Assembly (NCBI GenBank): GCA_016716705.1
Contig: JADJVF010000002.1
Span: 1 to 64,000 of the forward strand
Direction of reading: 5' to 3'
Source: Holophagales bacterium
GTDB lineage: Bacteria; Acidobacteriota; Thermoanaerobaculia; UBA5066
Length of the DNA: 64,000 bases
This document shows positions 42,795-52,221 of the stretch, one piece after another. Position 1 is the first letter of the stretch; every line of letters starts with the position of its first letter. Below the pieces are notes generated by a model. The model did not search any database. It worked only from the letters and a program-made list of their open reading frames with translations, and was not told the DNA's origin. A program made the translations under genes and the position numbers.

Positions 42795-45131
42795 TTAACC
42801 CCGACGGGCCGGGAGCTCCTGCCCGACGGCCGCCCCGGGGAGGCGGACGGTGAAGACCGACCCCTTCCCCGACTCGCTCTCGGCCGAAACGTCTCCCCCC
42901 ATCAGCCGGGCGTAGTGCCGGCTGATGGCGAGCCCGAGGCCCGTCCCGCCGTAGTTCCGGGTCGACGCGGGATCCCCTTGCCAAAATGCGGTGAAGAGCC
43001 GCCCGACCTGGTCCGGCGTCATCCCGATGCCGGTGTCGCGCACGACGAGCAGGACGTCGTCTCCGTCGCGACGCACCCGCAGCTCCACCACTCCGTTTTC
43101 CGTGAACTTGGCGGCGTTGCCGACGAGATTCAGGAGGATCTGACGGATCTTCCGGGGGTCGCCGAGGAGCGTCACGTCCCCCTCGACCTCGACGTCGAAC
43201 CGGTTGCCGCCCCGCTCCACGAGCGGTCTCACGTTGCCCGCCACGTCGTGGACGAGGCCGGAGAGGGAGAAGCGCTCGAGGCTCAGCTCGGTCTTTCCCG
43301 CCTCGACCTTGGAGAGGTCGAGGACGTCGTTGATCAGGCCGAGGAGGTAGCGGCCCGCGGTCTGGATCTTCCCCAGGTCGGCCGCGAGGTCCCCGCCCCC
43401 GGCCGTCGCCCCCTCTTCGAGGAGCATCTCGCTGTAGCCGATGATCGCGTTCAGCGGCGTCCGCAGCTCGTGGCTCATGTTGGCCAGGAAGGAGCTCTTG
43501 GCGCGATTGGCGGCCTCGGCCGCGCTCCGGGCGCCCTCCAGGTCGGCCGTCCGTTCCCGCACGCGCTCCTCCAGCGTCCGGCGCTGCTGCTCGATCTGCG
43601 AGTAGAGGCGCGCGTTCTCCACCGCGACGGCGATCGTCGAGGCGACGGCCGTCAGGAGGTCGAGCCCCTCGCCCGGGAGCGGCCGGCGCGTCGGGCCGTT
43701 GTCGACGATCAGGACGCCGACGCTCCGGCCCCGGGCCATGAGCGGCGCGATGAAGACCTCTTCCGATCCGAGGATCGGGACGAGGTGGCGCGTCGCCGCG
43801 CCGCTGGCGTCGGGGAGGTTCCGCAGGCGGAAGCCGACCCCGTCGCGGACCGCGGGGACGATCGGCGAGAGCGGGTCGTCGAGGCGCACGGAGAGCCGCC
43901 CGAGGAGGACCGCCTGCTCGGGCGTCACGCCGCGGCTCCGGGCGCCGCCGAGGGCGTTTCGGGCCTCGTCGACGAGAAGGACGACGGCGCGGTCGTAGTT
44001 CAGGTTCCGCGTCACCGCCTCGAGGCTCCGGTCGACGACCTCGAACGGGTCGAGGGACGCCGAGGCGGCGAGCGCCACGTCCCTGAGCGCCGTCAGCTCG
44101 GCCACCTTCCCCCGGAGGGCGAGGGTCGATTGCTGGACTTCGGCGTAGGCCGCCTGGACCCGGTCCACCTGGCTCTCGGTCGTCGCGCGCTGCTCCTCGA
44201 GGAGACGGTCCTGCTCCTGCCGGTCGTGCTGCAGGCGGCGCAGCCGCACGACGTGCCACGACGCCGCGAGCGGAAGGAGCGCGACGAAGGCCGCGACCGT
44301 CGCGCCGGCAGCCCCCGAGACGGCCCAGCCGGAGAGACCCAGCGTCCCCGCCGCGCCGGCGAGGAGAAGCCGCTGGCCCCGCGGGTGAGGGTCTTCCCAG
44401 GTGAATCGCCACTCGCAGCAGTCGTCGCCGCGCGCCTGGCACTTCAGCTCGTCCACGTCCGCCCAGGGCTGGCCCGGGTAGATGAGCGCCGGGATCGAGG
44501 CGTAGGTCCCCTGGTAGGCAGCGCAGGAAAGGAGGAGCCATCGTTCCTGGAGCTCCTCCCGGAGGTCACCGACCTGGGAAGCGGCGTACCACCTCACCAC
44601 GGCCGAGCGCGTGGTCGTCTCCACGACCTCGACGTCGGTCTCGACGAACTTCTCGGTCGCCCGGGCGATCAGGGAGTAGGCCTGCCGGATGCCGAAGGGG
44701 CGGAAGACCGCCGCGACCGACAACGGGACGATCTTCGCCCCGCGCGTGAAGTAGAAGTACTCCACGCCGGCGAACTCGCGGCAGATCTCGTCGACGTAGA
44801 CCTCCAGCTCGCGCGAGTAGTTGTTTCCCTCGACGAGGAGCGACTCGGAGGTGACGTGGTAACGGGCGTCGGGTATGAGGCCGTTCAGCCGCTCGACGAG
44901 TCGCGCCATCAGGCGCGTCCTCACGGCCTTCTCCCGCATGGCACGTTCCGCGGGCGACGGATCGGCGGGAAGCGCCTGGAGCTCGCGCTCGAGCGTCAGG
45001 TCGACGGCGTGGCGGATCGTCCCGGCGACGATCTTCCCGTTGACGTGCCGGATGGGACGGCCGTCGAGCCCACGTCCGAACGGGATCGTCGTGAGGGGCG
45101 GCAGAGGCGCCTGCGGAGGATCGGGGACCAC
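42795..45131 (-). CDS. hybrid-input sensor histidine kinase with V4R-like and GAF domains
   Basis: 778 residues from GTG 45131. Order: N-terminal V4R-like domain (residues ~30-235) ending in the characteristic cysteine cluster LKCQARGDDCCEWRFTW; two membrane helices (~245-290); coiled coil; GAF domain (VALAASASLDPFEVVDRSLE ... VIVDNGPTRR); HisKA with phospho-acceptor His in SFLANMSHELRTPLNAIIGY; HATPase with NLVGNAAKFTENG, DTGIGM and GGTGLGLAISRHYARLMGG. No receiver domain and no response regulator nearby. V4R domains often bind small hydrophobic ligands or hydrocarbons; the signal is unknown. Confidence 0.85.
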   Translation of the reverse strand: MVPDPPQAPLPPLTTIPFGRGLDGRPIRHVNGKIVAGTIRHAVDLTLERELQALPADPSPAERAMREKAVRTRLMARLVERLNGLIPDARYHVTSESLLVEGNNYSRELEVYVDEICREFAGVEYFYFTRGAKIVPLSVAAVFRPFGIRQAYSLIARATEKFVETDVEVVETTTRSAVVRWYAASQVGDLREELQERWLLLSCAAYQGTYASIPALIYPGQPWADVDELKCQARGDDCCEWRFTWEDPHPRGQRLLLAGAAGTLGLSGWAVSGAAGATVAAFVALLPLAASWHVVRLRRLQHDRQEQDRLLEEQRATTESQVDRVQAAYAEVQQSTLALRGKVAELTALRDVALAASASLDPFEVVDRSLEAVTRNLNYDRAVVLLVDEARNALGGARSRGVTPEQAVLLGRLSVRLDDPLSPIVPAVRDGVGFRLRNLPDASGAATRHLVPILGSEEVFIAPLMARGRSVGVLIVDNGPTRRPLPGEGLDLLTAVASTIAVAVENARLYSQIEQQRRTLEERVRERTADLEGARSAAEAANRAKSSFLANMSHELRTPLNAIIGYSEMLLEEGATAGGGDLAADLGKIQTAGRYLLGLINDVLDLSKVEAGKTELSLERFSLSGLVHDVAGNVRPLVERGGNRFDVEVEGDVTLLGDPRKIRQILLNLVGNAAKFTENGVVELRVRRDGDDVLLVVRDTGIGMTPDQVGRLFTAFWQGDPASTRNYGGTGLGLAISRHYARLMGGDVSAESESGKGSVFTVRLPGAAVGQELPARRG

Positions 45132-45169
45132 CTGGGACGGGACGATACGGCATCCGCGCGGGGCGGGCG

Positions 45170-46049
45170 TCAGGGAGTCCCGCGGACTCCGACATCGCCC
45201 GGCGGAAAGCCCATCGAGAGCCTCACGGCGGCGTATTCCGTCGTGTGACGGCCGTCCCGGCGCCTCACGACGAGCGGCGGCTCGACGGCCGGGAACCCTT
45301 CCGCGCCCCGGGGCAGGTCGGGCGGAAGGTCCTCCGCGCGGGAGGCCGCGAAGAGGGCGACGAGGGGACGCTCTCCCTCGCGGAAGACGACGTCGCGGCG
45401 CTTCAGAAGGAAGAGGCGCTCGCGCGCGAGCGCCTCTTCCGCCTCCGCATCCCGCGCGACCGGCCAGACGAACGCGAAGAGCCCGCCCGGGGCGAGACTC
45501 CGACGGGCCGCGGCGGCGTAGACATCGATCGCCCCTCGCAGCGTGATCCGGGCCGGCACGGCCTGCGGGTGACGCGCCTCGGTCGCCGTCCCCGGCTCGA
45601 AGTAGGGGGGCGCTCCGAGAACGAGGTCGAACGGAGCCTCTCCCTCGAGCGCCGCCGGGTCCCGGAAGTCCCCCTCGAGGATCCGGAATCTCCCGGCGAG
45701 CCCGTTGAAGTCGACGCTGCGGCGCGCGAGCGCCGCCGAGAACGGCTGCGCCTCGATCGTGACGACGTGCGCCCCCGGGCAGCTTCCACGCCGCGGCCAT
45801 CGCGACCGAGCCGATGCCGGAGCCGAGGTCGAGGAGCCGCTCCACGCGCGGCGCCGAGAGGACGCCCCACCAGGCGACGAGGAGGTCGTCGGTGGAATAG
45901 CGGTGCCCGCGGGCGGCCTGGAAGATCCGGAAGCTCCCGCAGAGGAAGTCGAGCGTCTCGCCGTCCGCGGGCCCGGCGCCGCCGGGCGGCCTCGGGCCCG
46001 GGCGGCGCCAGCCCCGGAAGCGGTCGTCGTACGGGACGTCCTCGGCCAT
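45170..46049 (-). pseudogene. TrmN6-type methyltransferase, one frameshift
   Basis: Conceptually 292 residues. YRYSTDDLLVAWWG-like substrate region (here GHRYSTDDLLVAWWGVLSAP), SAM-binding VERLLDLGSGIGSVAMAAAW, and the catalytic LVLGAPPYFEPG (NPPY-like, here APPY) are those of tRNA(Val) m6A37 methyltransferases. One extra base in the GCCCGGGGGC stretch at 45771-45780 shifts the frame after LDLGSGIGSVAMAAAWKLPG. The C-terminal frame is otherwise clean to 45170. The frame break sits in a homopolymer, so an error is likely. Confidence 0.78.
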
Positions 46050-46073
46050 CCCGTCGAGCCTACCGCAGAGGGT

Positions 46074-46559
46074 TCAACCCTCTTCTCCTTCGTCCTCGGC
46101 AGGGTTCGGCCTCGGCGCCCTCAGGCAGCCCTCGAGCTTCGCCTTCTGCTCCGCGGTGAGGAGCGCCTCGATGGCGGTCCGGAGCGTCTTCAGCTCCTCG
46201 CCGATCGCCTTCACGTCCGCTTCGACCTTCAGGAAGGCGGCCCCGACCACGCACGGATCGGGAGGCGTGGCCGTGACGGCGGCGCGAAGCGCCTCGCGGT
46301 CGGCCTTCAGCGTCACGTGGAGGGCTTCCAGCTTCGGCCGGGCCGCCTCGAGGAGCGCCCTGACGTCCGCCTTCTGGACGTCGGTCAGGTCGACGATGTG
46401 AAGGCAGCGCAGGTAGCCGGCGAGCGGTCCGTGGGGGGCCTGCGCTTCGGGGACCGGGCCGGCGGCCGGGCGGTCGACGGCGAGGACGGGGGCGGCGACC
46501 AGCGCGAGGGCGAGGGCCGCGGCCAGGGGGACGACGGACGTCCGGAGGAAGTGCTTCAT
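46074..46559 (-). CDS. Spy/CpxP-like periplasmic LTxxQ protein
   Basis: 161 residues with a signal peptide (1-27, ending VLAVDR). Two LTxxQ motifs: LTDVQKADVRALLEAARPKL and LLTAEQKAKLEGCL, the mark of Spy/CpxP small helical envelope chaperones and metal-resistance regulators. Cys residues near 52, 102 and 144. ATG 46559. Ends 24 bases before the methyltransferase gene, same strand. Confidence 0.75.
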   Translation of the reverse strand: MKHFLRTSVVPLAAALALALVAAPVLAVDRPAAGPVPEAQAPHGPLAGYLRCLHIVDLTDVQKADVRALLEAARPKLEALHVTLKADREALRAAVTATPPDPCVVGAAFLKVEADVKAIGEELKTLRTAIEALLTAEQKAKLEGCLRAPRPNPAEDEGEEG

Positions 46560-46693
46560 ACCCGAGCTCCTTTTCCCTTACCGTTTCGTGCGGCGACGGT
46601 CTGTTCGCTTCCGGCGCCGCTTTCGGTGGGCTGCCCCTACCGACGCGCCGCACCACCGAGGCGTTTACACCGCCCTCACGAACGTGATCGGGA

Positions 46694-49600
46694 TCACGTA
46701 GGGCGCGGGGCGGGCGCCTCGGCGGGAAGCTCGACGAGGAAGGTGGTCCCCTGCCCCTCGGCGCTCGTCACCGAGATGCCGCCTCCCATGACGCGGGCGA
46801 GGTGCTGCGAGAGCGCGAGGCCGAGGCCCGTGCCGCCGAAGCGGCGGGTGAGCGAGGCGTCTCCCTGGACGAACGGCGTGAAGACCTTCTCGAGCTGCTC
46901 GGCGCTCATCCCGATCCCGGTGTCGGTCACGCGGAAGACGAGGAGGTCCCCGCCGCGGCCACGCTCCCGGCGGGCCTCCAGCTCCACCGTCCCGTCCTCC
47001 GTGAACTTTCCCGCGTTCGAGAGGAGGTTGAAGAGGACCTGCTTGAGACGGAAGGCGTCGGAGGTCATCCGGCCGGCGTCCGGGGCGACGGTCACGACGA
47101 GACGGTTCCGGTTGGACTCCACGAGCTGCCGCACGGTCCGCGCGGTCTCCTCGACGACCTCCGCCACCACGAACGTCTCGGCGACGATCTCCATCCGGCC
47201 CGCCTCGATCTTGGAGAGGTCGAGGAGGTCGCCGATGAGCTGGAGGAGGTGGCCGCCCGCGCCCCGGATCTTCCCGACGTCCTCGAGCGCCCTCGGATTC
47301 GCCGCGACCTCCGGCTCGTCCGCCAGGAGCTCGGCGTAGCCGAGGATGGCGTTCAGCGGCGTCCGGAGCTCGTGGCTCATGTTCGCCAGGAACCGGCTCT
47401 TGGCCCGGTTCGCTTCGGCCGCCTCGCGCAGGGCCCCGTCCGACTGCCGCCGAAGCTCCTCGGCCCGCTGGATCTCCGCCACGAGGCTCCGGGTCCTCTC
47501 GTCGACGAGGCGCTGCAGCTCCGTGTGCCGGGCCCTCAGGCCTCTCATCCGGAGGGCGTAGCCGGTCCCGGCGGCGACGAGGACGAAGACGACGGCCCCG
47601 ACCCGGAACCCGAGCCTCTGGTGGAGTCCCGGCTTCAGGCGGAAGGCGAAGCGGGCCCCCGTCTCGTTCCAGACGCCGTCGTTGTTGGCGGCCACGACGC
47701 GGAAGACGAAATCGCCCGGCGGGAGGGACGTGTAGAAGGCCGAGCGGCGCGTCCCCGCGTCGACCCACGACGCCTCGAACCCCTCCAGCCGGTACCGGAA
47801 CCGGACCTTCTCCGGAGCCTGGAAGCTGAGACCGTCGTAGTGGATCTCGATCTTGCCGGTTCGGGGCGGCAGCTCCACCGGCGAGACGCCCGCTACCGGC
47901 CGGCCATCGGCGAGAACGCGGTGGATGACCACGGGAGGGGCCGCCGTGTTCGACCGGAGCCGGGCCGGATCGACACCGACGAGGCCCTTCAGCGTCGGGA
48001 ACCAGAGGCGCCCGTCGGCGTCGCGCAGGCCCGCGGGCGACGAGGCTCCGTTGCACTGGGCCGTGGGAAGGCCGTCGGCGCGCCCGAGGGAGAGCGCCGG
48101 GAAGGGTCCTCGCCGCCCGGCCATCCTCTCGATGACGTCCGCCCGGGATACGCGGGAAATTCCCTTGTTCGAGCTCATCCAGAGGCCGCCGCCGTCCCCC
48201 TCGAGGATCTCGAAGACCTTGTCGTCGGGAAGTCCGTCGGCCAGGTCCACGGAGCGCAGGCTCCCGTCGCGCCGGAGGAGGGAAAGGCCGCCCGCCGTGC
48301 CGATCCAGAGGAGCCCCTCGGCGTCCTCGTGGAGGGAGAAGACGACGTCGCTCGCCAGGCCGTGCCGCGTGTCGAGAACGGAGAGGACGCCGTCCTTCAG
48401 CCTCGCGAGCCCCCCGGCGTCGGTCCCGATCCACATCGCGCCGTCGCGGCCCGGGAGGAGGCAGCGGATCACGTCGCGGGGGAGACCGCGGGCGCGGTCG
48501 ATGACGGTGAAGCTGCGTCCGTCGTATCGCGCCACGCCCGCCCCGTAGGTCCCGGCCCAGACGTCGCCCCTGGCGTCGATCGTGACCGCGTAGACGATGT
48601 CGGACGGGAGGCCGTCCTTCATCGTGAAGCGCGTCAGCTTCCCGCCCGCGAGGCGGATGAGCCCGGCGCCGTTCGTCCCGATCCAGAGGACGTTCCCCGG
48701 CGCCGCCACGAGGGAGCGGACCGGAACGCCGCGAAGCGGAACGGCTTCGGGCGGGACGACGAACCGGCCGTCACGCAGCGCCGAGATGCCGTCGGAGTCG
48801 GTCCCCACCCAGAGTGTCCCGTCGGTGGTGCGCGCGACGGAGCGGACGCTCTCGTCGCCGAGCCCCTCGCGCGCGCCGTAGACGAGGACCTTGCGGTCGC
48901 GGAAGCGGTTCAGGCCGCCGTTCGTCCCGATCCAGACGCTTCCCTCGCGGTCCTCGCCGATCGAGCGGACGAAGGGATGAGCGAGCCCGTCGGAGACGCT
49001 GAAGGTCTCGATCCGCTCCTTCGTGATCCGGGCAAGGCCAGCTCCATCGCTCCCGGCCCACAACGCCCCGTTCCGGTCGCGGTGGAGCGACCAGATGAGG
49101 TCGCTCGGGAGGCCGTCCTTCTTCCCGCGGACCCGCACCGTTCCGTCCTCGCCGGCCTCCACGAGCCCGAGCCCGTAGAACGCCGCGGCGACCCCTCCCG
49201 GAGAGGGCGCCAGGGAGTAGACGGCGCCGGGAGGGCGGCCCTCCTTCGGGTTGATCCGCCGGACCGTCTTCCCGTCCCACCGCAGGAGCCCCTCCGTTGC
49301 CGTGCCGATCCAGAGGCCGCCCGCCGGGTCGCCCAGAAGGCTCCGGATCGAGGGCCGCTCGGGAGAGCCCGGGAGCGGGACGGACCGGAACGTCGTCCCG
49401 TCGAATCGTGCGAGCCCACGGTCGGTGCCGGCCCACACGGTGCCGTCCGTGTCCTCGCAGAGGGCCCACGCGTATTCCGACGGGAGCCCCTCCCGCTCGC
49501 CGTAGCGGGTGAAGACGCCTCCGCGCGAGCGGACGACACCTCCACCCAGAGTCCCGACCCAGAGCGTGCCGAGGCGATCCTCGAGGAGCGCCCACGCGCT

Positions 49601-49867
49601 GTTGCTCTTCAGGGCGGCCGTGTTGCGCGTGTCGTAGACGACGAAAGAGACGCCGTTGAAGCGGACGAGGCCCTCGTACGTCCCGAACCAGAGGTACCCC
49701 TCCCGTGTCTGGAGAATCGAGTGAATGCTGTTCTGGGGGAGGCCGTCCTGCCACGCGTCGAGGCCGTACTGGGAAAGGGGGGTGGACGGGTCGAGAGCCC
49801 GTGCGCCTCCGGCGCCGAAGAGCAGCGCGGCGAGGGCACCGCACGCGAGGAGCCGCCGGAAGGACAT
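46694..49867 (-). CDS. two-component sensor kinase with extracytoplasmic beta-propeller
   Basis: About 1057 residues. Signal peptide 1-26 (MSFRRLLACGALAALLFGAG). Then some 13 Reg_prop repeats of the type LWVGTDSDGISALRDGRF and VWAGTYGAGVARYDGRSF forming two seven-bladed propellers, a Y_Y_Y domain (VRFRYRLEGFEASWVDAG and DFVFRVVAANNDGVWNE), one membrane span (GAVVFVLVAAGTGYALRM), HisKA (FLANMSHELRTPLNAILGYA) and HATPase (LLSNAGKFTEDG, DTGIGM, GGTGLGLALSQHLARVMGG). No fused receiver or AraC domain, and no response regulator beside it. GTG 49882, overlapping the amidase stop, is an alternative start 15 bases upstream. Confidence 0.92.
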   Translation of the reverse strand: MSFRRLLACGALAALLFGAGGARALDPSTPLSQYGLDAWQDGLPQNSIHSILQTREGYLWFGTYEGLVRFNGVSFVVYDTRNTAALKSNSAWALLEDRLGTLWVGTLGGGVVRSRGGVFTRYGEREGLPSEYAWALCEDTDGTVWAGTDRGLARFDGTTFRSVPLPGSPERPSIRSLLGDPAGGLWIGTATEGLLRWDGKTVRRINPKEGRPPGAVYSLAPSPGGVAAAFYGLGLVEAGEDGTVRVRGKKDGLPSDLIWSLHRDRNGALWAGSDGAGLARITKERIETFSVSDGLAHPFVRSIGEDREGSVWIGTNGGLNRFRDRKVLVYGAREGLGDESVRSVARTTDGTLWVGTDSDGISALRDGRFVVPPEAVPLRGVPVRSLVAAPGNVLWIGTNGAGLIRLAGGKLTRFTMKDGLPSDIVYAVTIDARGDVWAGTYGAGVARYDGRSFTVIDRARGLPRDVIRCLLPGRDGAMWIGTDAGGLARLKDGVLSVLDTRHGLASDVVFSLHEDAEGLLWIGTAGGLSLLRRDGSLRSVDLADGLPDDKVFEILEGDGGGLWMSSNKGISRVSRADVIERMAGRRGPFPALSLGRADGLPTAQCNGASSPAGLRDADGRLWFPTLKGLVGVDPARLRSNTAAPPVVIHRVLADGRPVAGVSPVELPPRTGKIEIHYDGLSFQAPEKVRFRYRLEGFEASWVDAGTRRSAFYTSLPPGDFVFRVVAANNDGVWNETGARFAFRLKPGLHQRLGFRVGAVVFVLVAAGTGYALRMRGLRARHTELQRLVDERTRSLVAEIQRAEELRRQSDGALREAAEANRAKSRFLANMSHELRTPLNAILGYAELLADEPEVAANPRALEDVGKIRGAGGHLLQLIGDLLDLSKIEAGRMEIVAETFVVAEVVEETARTVRQLVESNRNRLVVTVAPDAGRMTSDAFRLKQVLFNLLSNAGKFTEDGTVELEARRERGRGGDLLVFRVTDTGIGMSAEQLEKVFTPFVQGDASLTRRFGGTGLGLALSQHLARVMGGGISVTSAEGQGTTFLVELPAEAPAPRPT

Positions 49868-49878
49868 CCCTGCGATTT

Positions 49879-51645
49879 TCACCCCTTCGTCGCCGGCGCC
49901 TCCGGGAGCTTCGGACGGCGGGAGTGGAAATCGGTCGCCCTCTGGAAGAGGTCGGCCACGGCGAGGAGGTCGCTCTCGCCCCGGAGCTTTCCGGTGAAGG
50001 TGATGCTCGTCGGCGTCCCGTCCGTCATCCGGAAGCCGTTCGGCAGGACGACGCACGGGTGCCCGGTCAGATTCGTCAGGAGGAGGGAGCTGCCACCGTA
50101 CGTCGGCGCCACGAAGAGGTCGACGCCCGAGAGACATTCGTCCATCTCGCGCATCAGCAGGGTCCGCGCCCGCTGGGCGCTCAGGTAGTCGACGGCCGGA
50201 ATGAGCCGCCCCTGGCGGAAGACGTTCGGCCAGGCGTCCGCCGTCTGGCGCACCATCGTCTTCACGCGGCCGTCCCGGACGAGCGCGTCGAAGGCGGTCG
50301 CCGCCTCGGCCGTCAGGATGAGCGAGAGGGGGCTGACCGGGGTCTTCGACGGGAGCTTCACCGGAACGAGACGGGCTCCCAGCTGCCTGAGGACGTCGAG
50401 GCTCCGCCGGTCGATCTGCCGCCATTCCGCGGCGCTCGCCTTCTCCTCCTCCGTCTTCGCGTTCTTCCCGCGCTCCTCGTCGAAGAGCTCCTCCACGAAG
50501 CCGATCGTCAGGCCCGAGAGGCTCCGGCGCGGCGGCCAGGCGAACGGGCCGTCCGTGGAGTACGGGTCGAGGGCGTCCTTCCCCTCGATCGCCGAGAAGA
50601 CGAGCGCGCAGTCCTCCGCCGAGCGGGCGATCGGGCCGACCTTGTCCATCGTCCAGGCGAGGGCCATCACGCCGTGCCGGCTGACCCGGCCGAACGTCGG
50701 ACGCAGGCCCGTGACGCCGCAGCGCGTGCAGGGAGAGACGATGCTCCCGAGCGTCTCCGTCCCGAGGGCAAAGCCGACGAGGCCGGCCGCCGTCGCCGAC
50801 GCCGAGCCCGCCGAGGAGCCGCTCGAACCCTGGTCGAGCTTCCACGGGTTCTTCGTCGTCCCGCCGAACCAGACGTCGCCCCACGCCAGCTCGCCGACCG
50901 CGGTCTTGGCGACGAGAACGGCGCCCGCCTCCTCGAGCCGGCGATAGACCGTGGCCGTCTCCGGCCTCGTCTGCTCCTTGAACGGCACGGAGCCCCAGGT
51001 CGTCCTGTAGCCGGGAACGGCGATCAGGTCCTTCGCGCCCCACGGGATGCCGTGCAGCGGGCCCCGGTCCTTCCCCGCGGCGAGCTCCTCGTCGGCCCGC
51101 TTCGCCTGCGCCAGGGCGAGCTCCGAGGTCACGGTCACGGCGCACGAGAGGACCGGGTCGTACTTCGCGAGGCGCGCGAGGTAGAGCTTCGTCAGCTCGG
51201 TCGAGGAGACCTTCTTCGCCCGGAGGAGGCGCCCGAGGTCGCGGACGGTGGCGAAGGCCAGCTCTTCGTCCGAGGAGGGCCTCGCGACGGGACGTTCCCG
51301 CCGGGGGGCGGGAGTGGAGGCTCCGGTTTCCGGCTTCGGCCCGCCCGGGTTCGGCGCGAACGTGAACGCAGGAGGGACGGCGTTGTCGAGGACGACCGCG
51401 CGCAGCGCCGCGGTCCCGTCGGCGGTCTCGTTCAGGTCCTCGAGCATGAGGGCCCGCTCCTCGTCGGAGAACGCCACGCCCGAGACCCACTCCGCCTGCT
51501 TCACCATCTCGGCCGTCACCTTCGCCCCGCCCGCCGCGAGCGCCGACAGCGCCCGCCCGAAGACGGCCGCTCCCGCGCCCGCCCCCGCGAGCATCGTCAC
51601 GAGCCTCCGCCGTCCCTGGTCGACGTTTCGAACGGACTCCGCCAT
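49879..51645 (-). CDS. amidase-signature-family amidase with Tat-like signal
   Basis: 588 residues. The N-terminus carries DQGRRRLVTMLAGAGAGAAV, an arginine-rich Tat-like signal, so the enzyme is probably periplasmic. The amidase catalytic Ser-cisSer-Lys triad is complete: Lys in HGIPWGAKDLIAVPG, Ser pair in KLDQGSSGSSAGSASATAAG, with GTETLGSIVSPCTRCGVTGL. Residues 60-130 form an extra, partly disordered N-terminal segment. Despite the fold shared with GatA, export makes a tRNA role unlikely. Substrate unknown. Confidence 0.88.
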   Translation of the reverse strand: MAESVRNVDQGRRRLVTMLAGAGAGAAVFGRALSALAAGGAKVTAEMVKQAEWVSGVAFSDEERALMLEDLNETADGTAALRAVVLDNAVPPAFTFAPNPGGPKPETGASTPAPRRERPVARPSSDEELAFATVRDLGRLLRAKKVSSTELTKLYLARLAKYDPVLSCAVTVTSELALAQAKRADEELAAGKDRGPLHGIPWGAKDLIAVPGYRTTWGSVPFKEQTRPETATVYRRLEEAGAVLVAKTAVGELAWGDVWFGGTTKNPWKLDQGSSGSSAGSASATAAGLVGFALGTETLGSIVSPCTRCGVTGLRPTFGRVSRHGVMALAWTMDKVGPIARSAEDCALVFSAIEGKDALDPYSTDGPFAWPPRRSLSGLTIGFVEELFDEERGKNAKTEEEKASAAEWRQIDRRSLDVLRQLGARLVPVKLPSKTPVSPLSLILTAEAATAFDALVRDGRVKTMVRQTADAWPNVFRQGRLIPAVDYLSAQRARTLLMREMDECLSGVDLFVAPTYGGSSLLLTNLTGHPCVVLPNGFRMTDGTPTSITFTGKLRGESDLLAVADLFQRATDFHSRRPKLPEAPATKG

Positions 51646-51790
51646 GTGTCCTCCCCCGAGCGTTTCCTCCCGCTTCGGCGCTCTGATGCTAAATTACACG
51701 GGCTTCTGGTGCCGCTCGCCTCCAACCACGCATGGGGCACGCTGGCCACGCCCGGGGGCAACTTCACCCGAAGCAGAAAAGGAGCGATCC

Positions 51791-52207
51791 ATGCTCAAGG
51801 AATTCAAGGAATTCGCAATCAAGGGAAACGTGATCGACATGGCCGTCGGCGTCGTCATCGGCGGCGCGTTCGGCAAGATCGTGGGCAGCCTCGTCTCGGA
51901 CGTCATCATGCCGCCCATCGGCCTGCTTCTCGGGAAGGTCGACTTCACGAACCTGTTCCTGAACCTCTCCGGGACCCCCGTGGCCTCTCTCGCCGACGCG
52001 AAGGCGAAGGGGCTCGCGACGCTGAACTACGGCGTCTTCATCAACACGACCTTCGAGTTCTTCATCATCGCCTTCGCGATCTTCATGGTCGTCAAGCAGA
52101 TCAACCGCCTGAAGCGCGAGGCGCCCGCGGCCCCGGCCGCCCCGCCCGAGCCCTCGAACGAGGAGAAGCTCCTCGTCGAGATCCGAGACCTCCTCAAGAA
52201 GAAGTGA
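51791..52207 (+). CDS. mscL: large-conductance mechanosensitive channel
   Basis: 138 residues. N-terminal amphipathic helix MLKEFKEFAIKGNVIDMAVG, TM1 with VVIGGAFGKIVGSLVSDVIM, TM2 FINTTFEFFIIAFAIFMVVK, and a C-terminal helix bundle EEKLLVEIRDLLKK. Releases solutes on hypo-osmotic shock. AGGAGCG ribosome-binding site eight bases upstream. Confidence 0.96.
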   Translation: MLKEFKEFAIKGNVIDMAVGVVIGGAFGKIVGSLVSDVIMPPIGLLLGKVDFTNLFLNLSGTPVASLADAKAKGLATLNYGVFINTTFEFFIIAFAIFMVVKQINRLKREAPAAPAAPPEPSNEEKLLVEIRDLLKKK

Positions 52208-52221
52208 CGGAGACCCGCTGC

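Noticed and set aside
49879..51645. Amidase as GatA subunit of the bacterial tRNA amidotransferase
   Set aside because: It has a Tat-like export signal and extra N-terminal segment, and no gatB or gatC is beside it.
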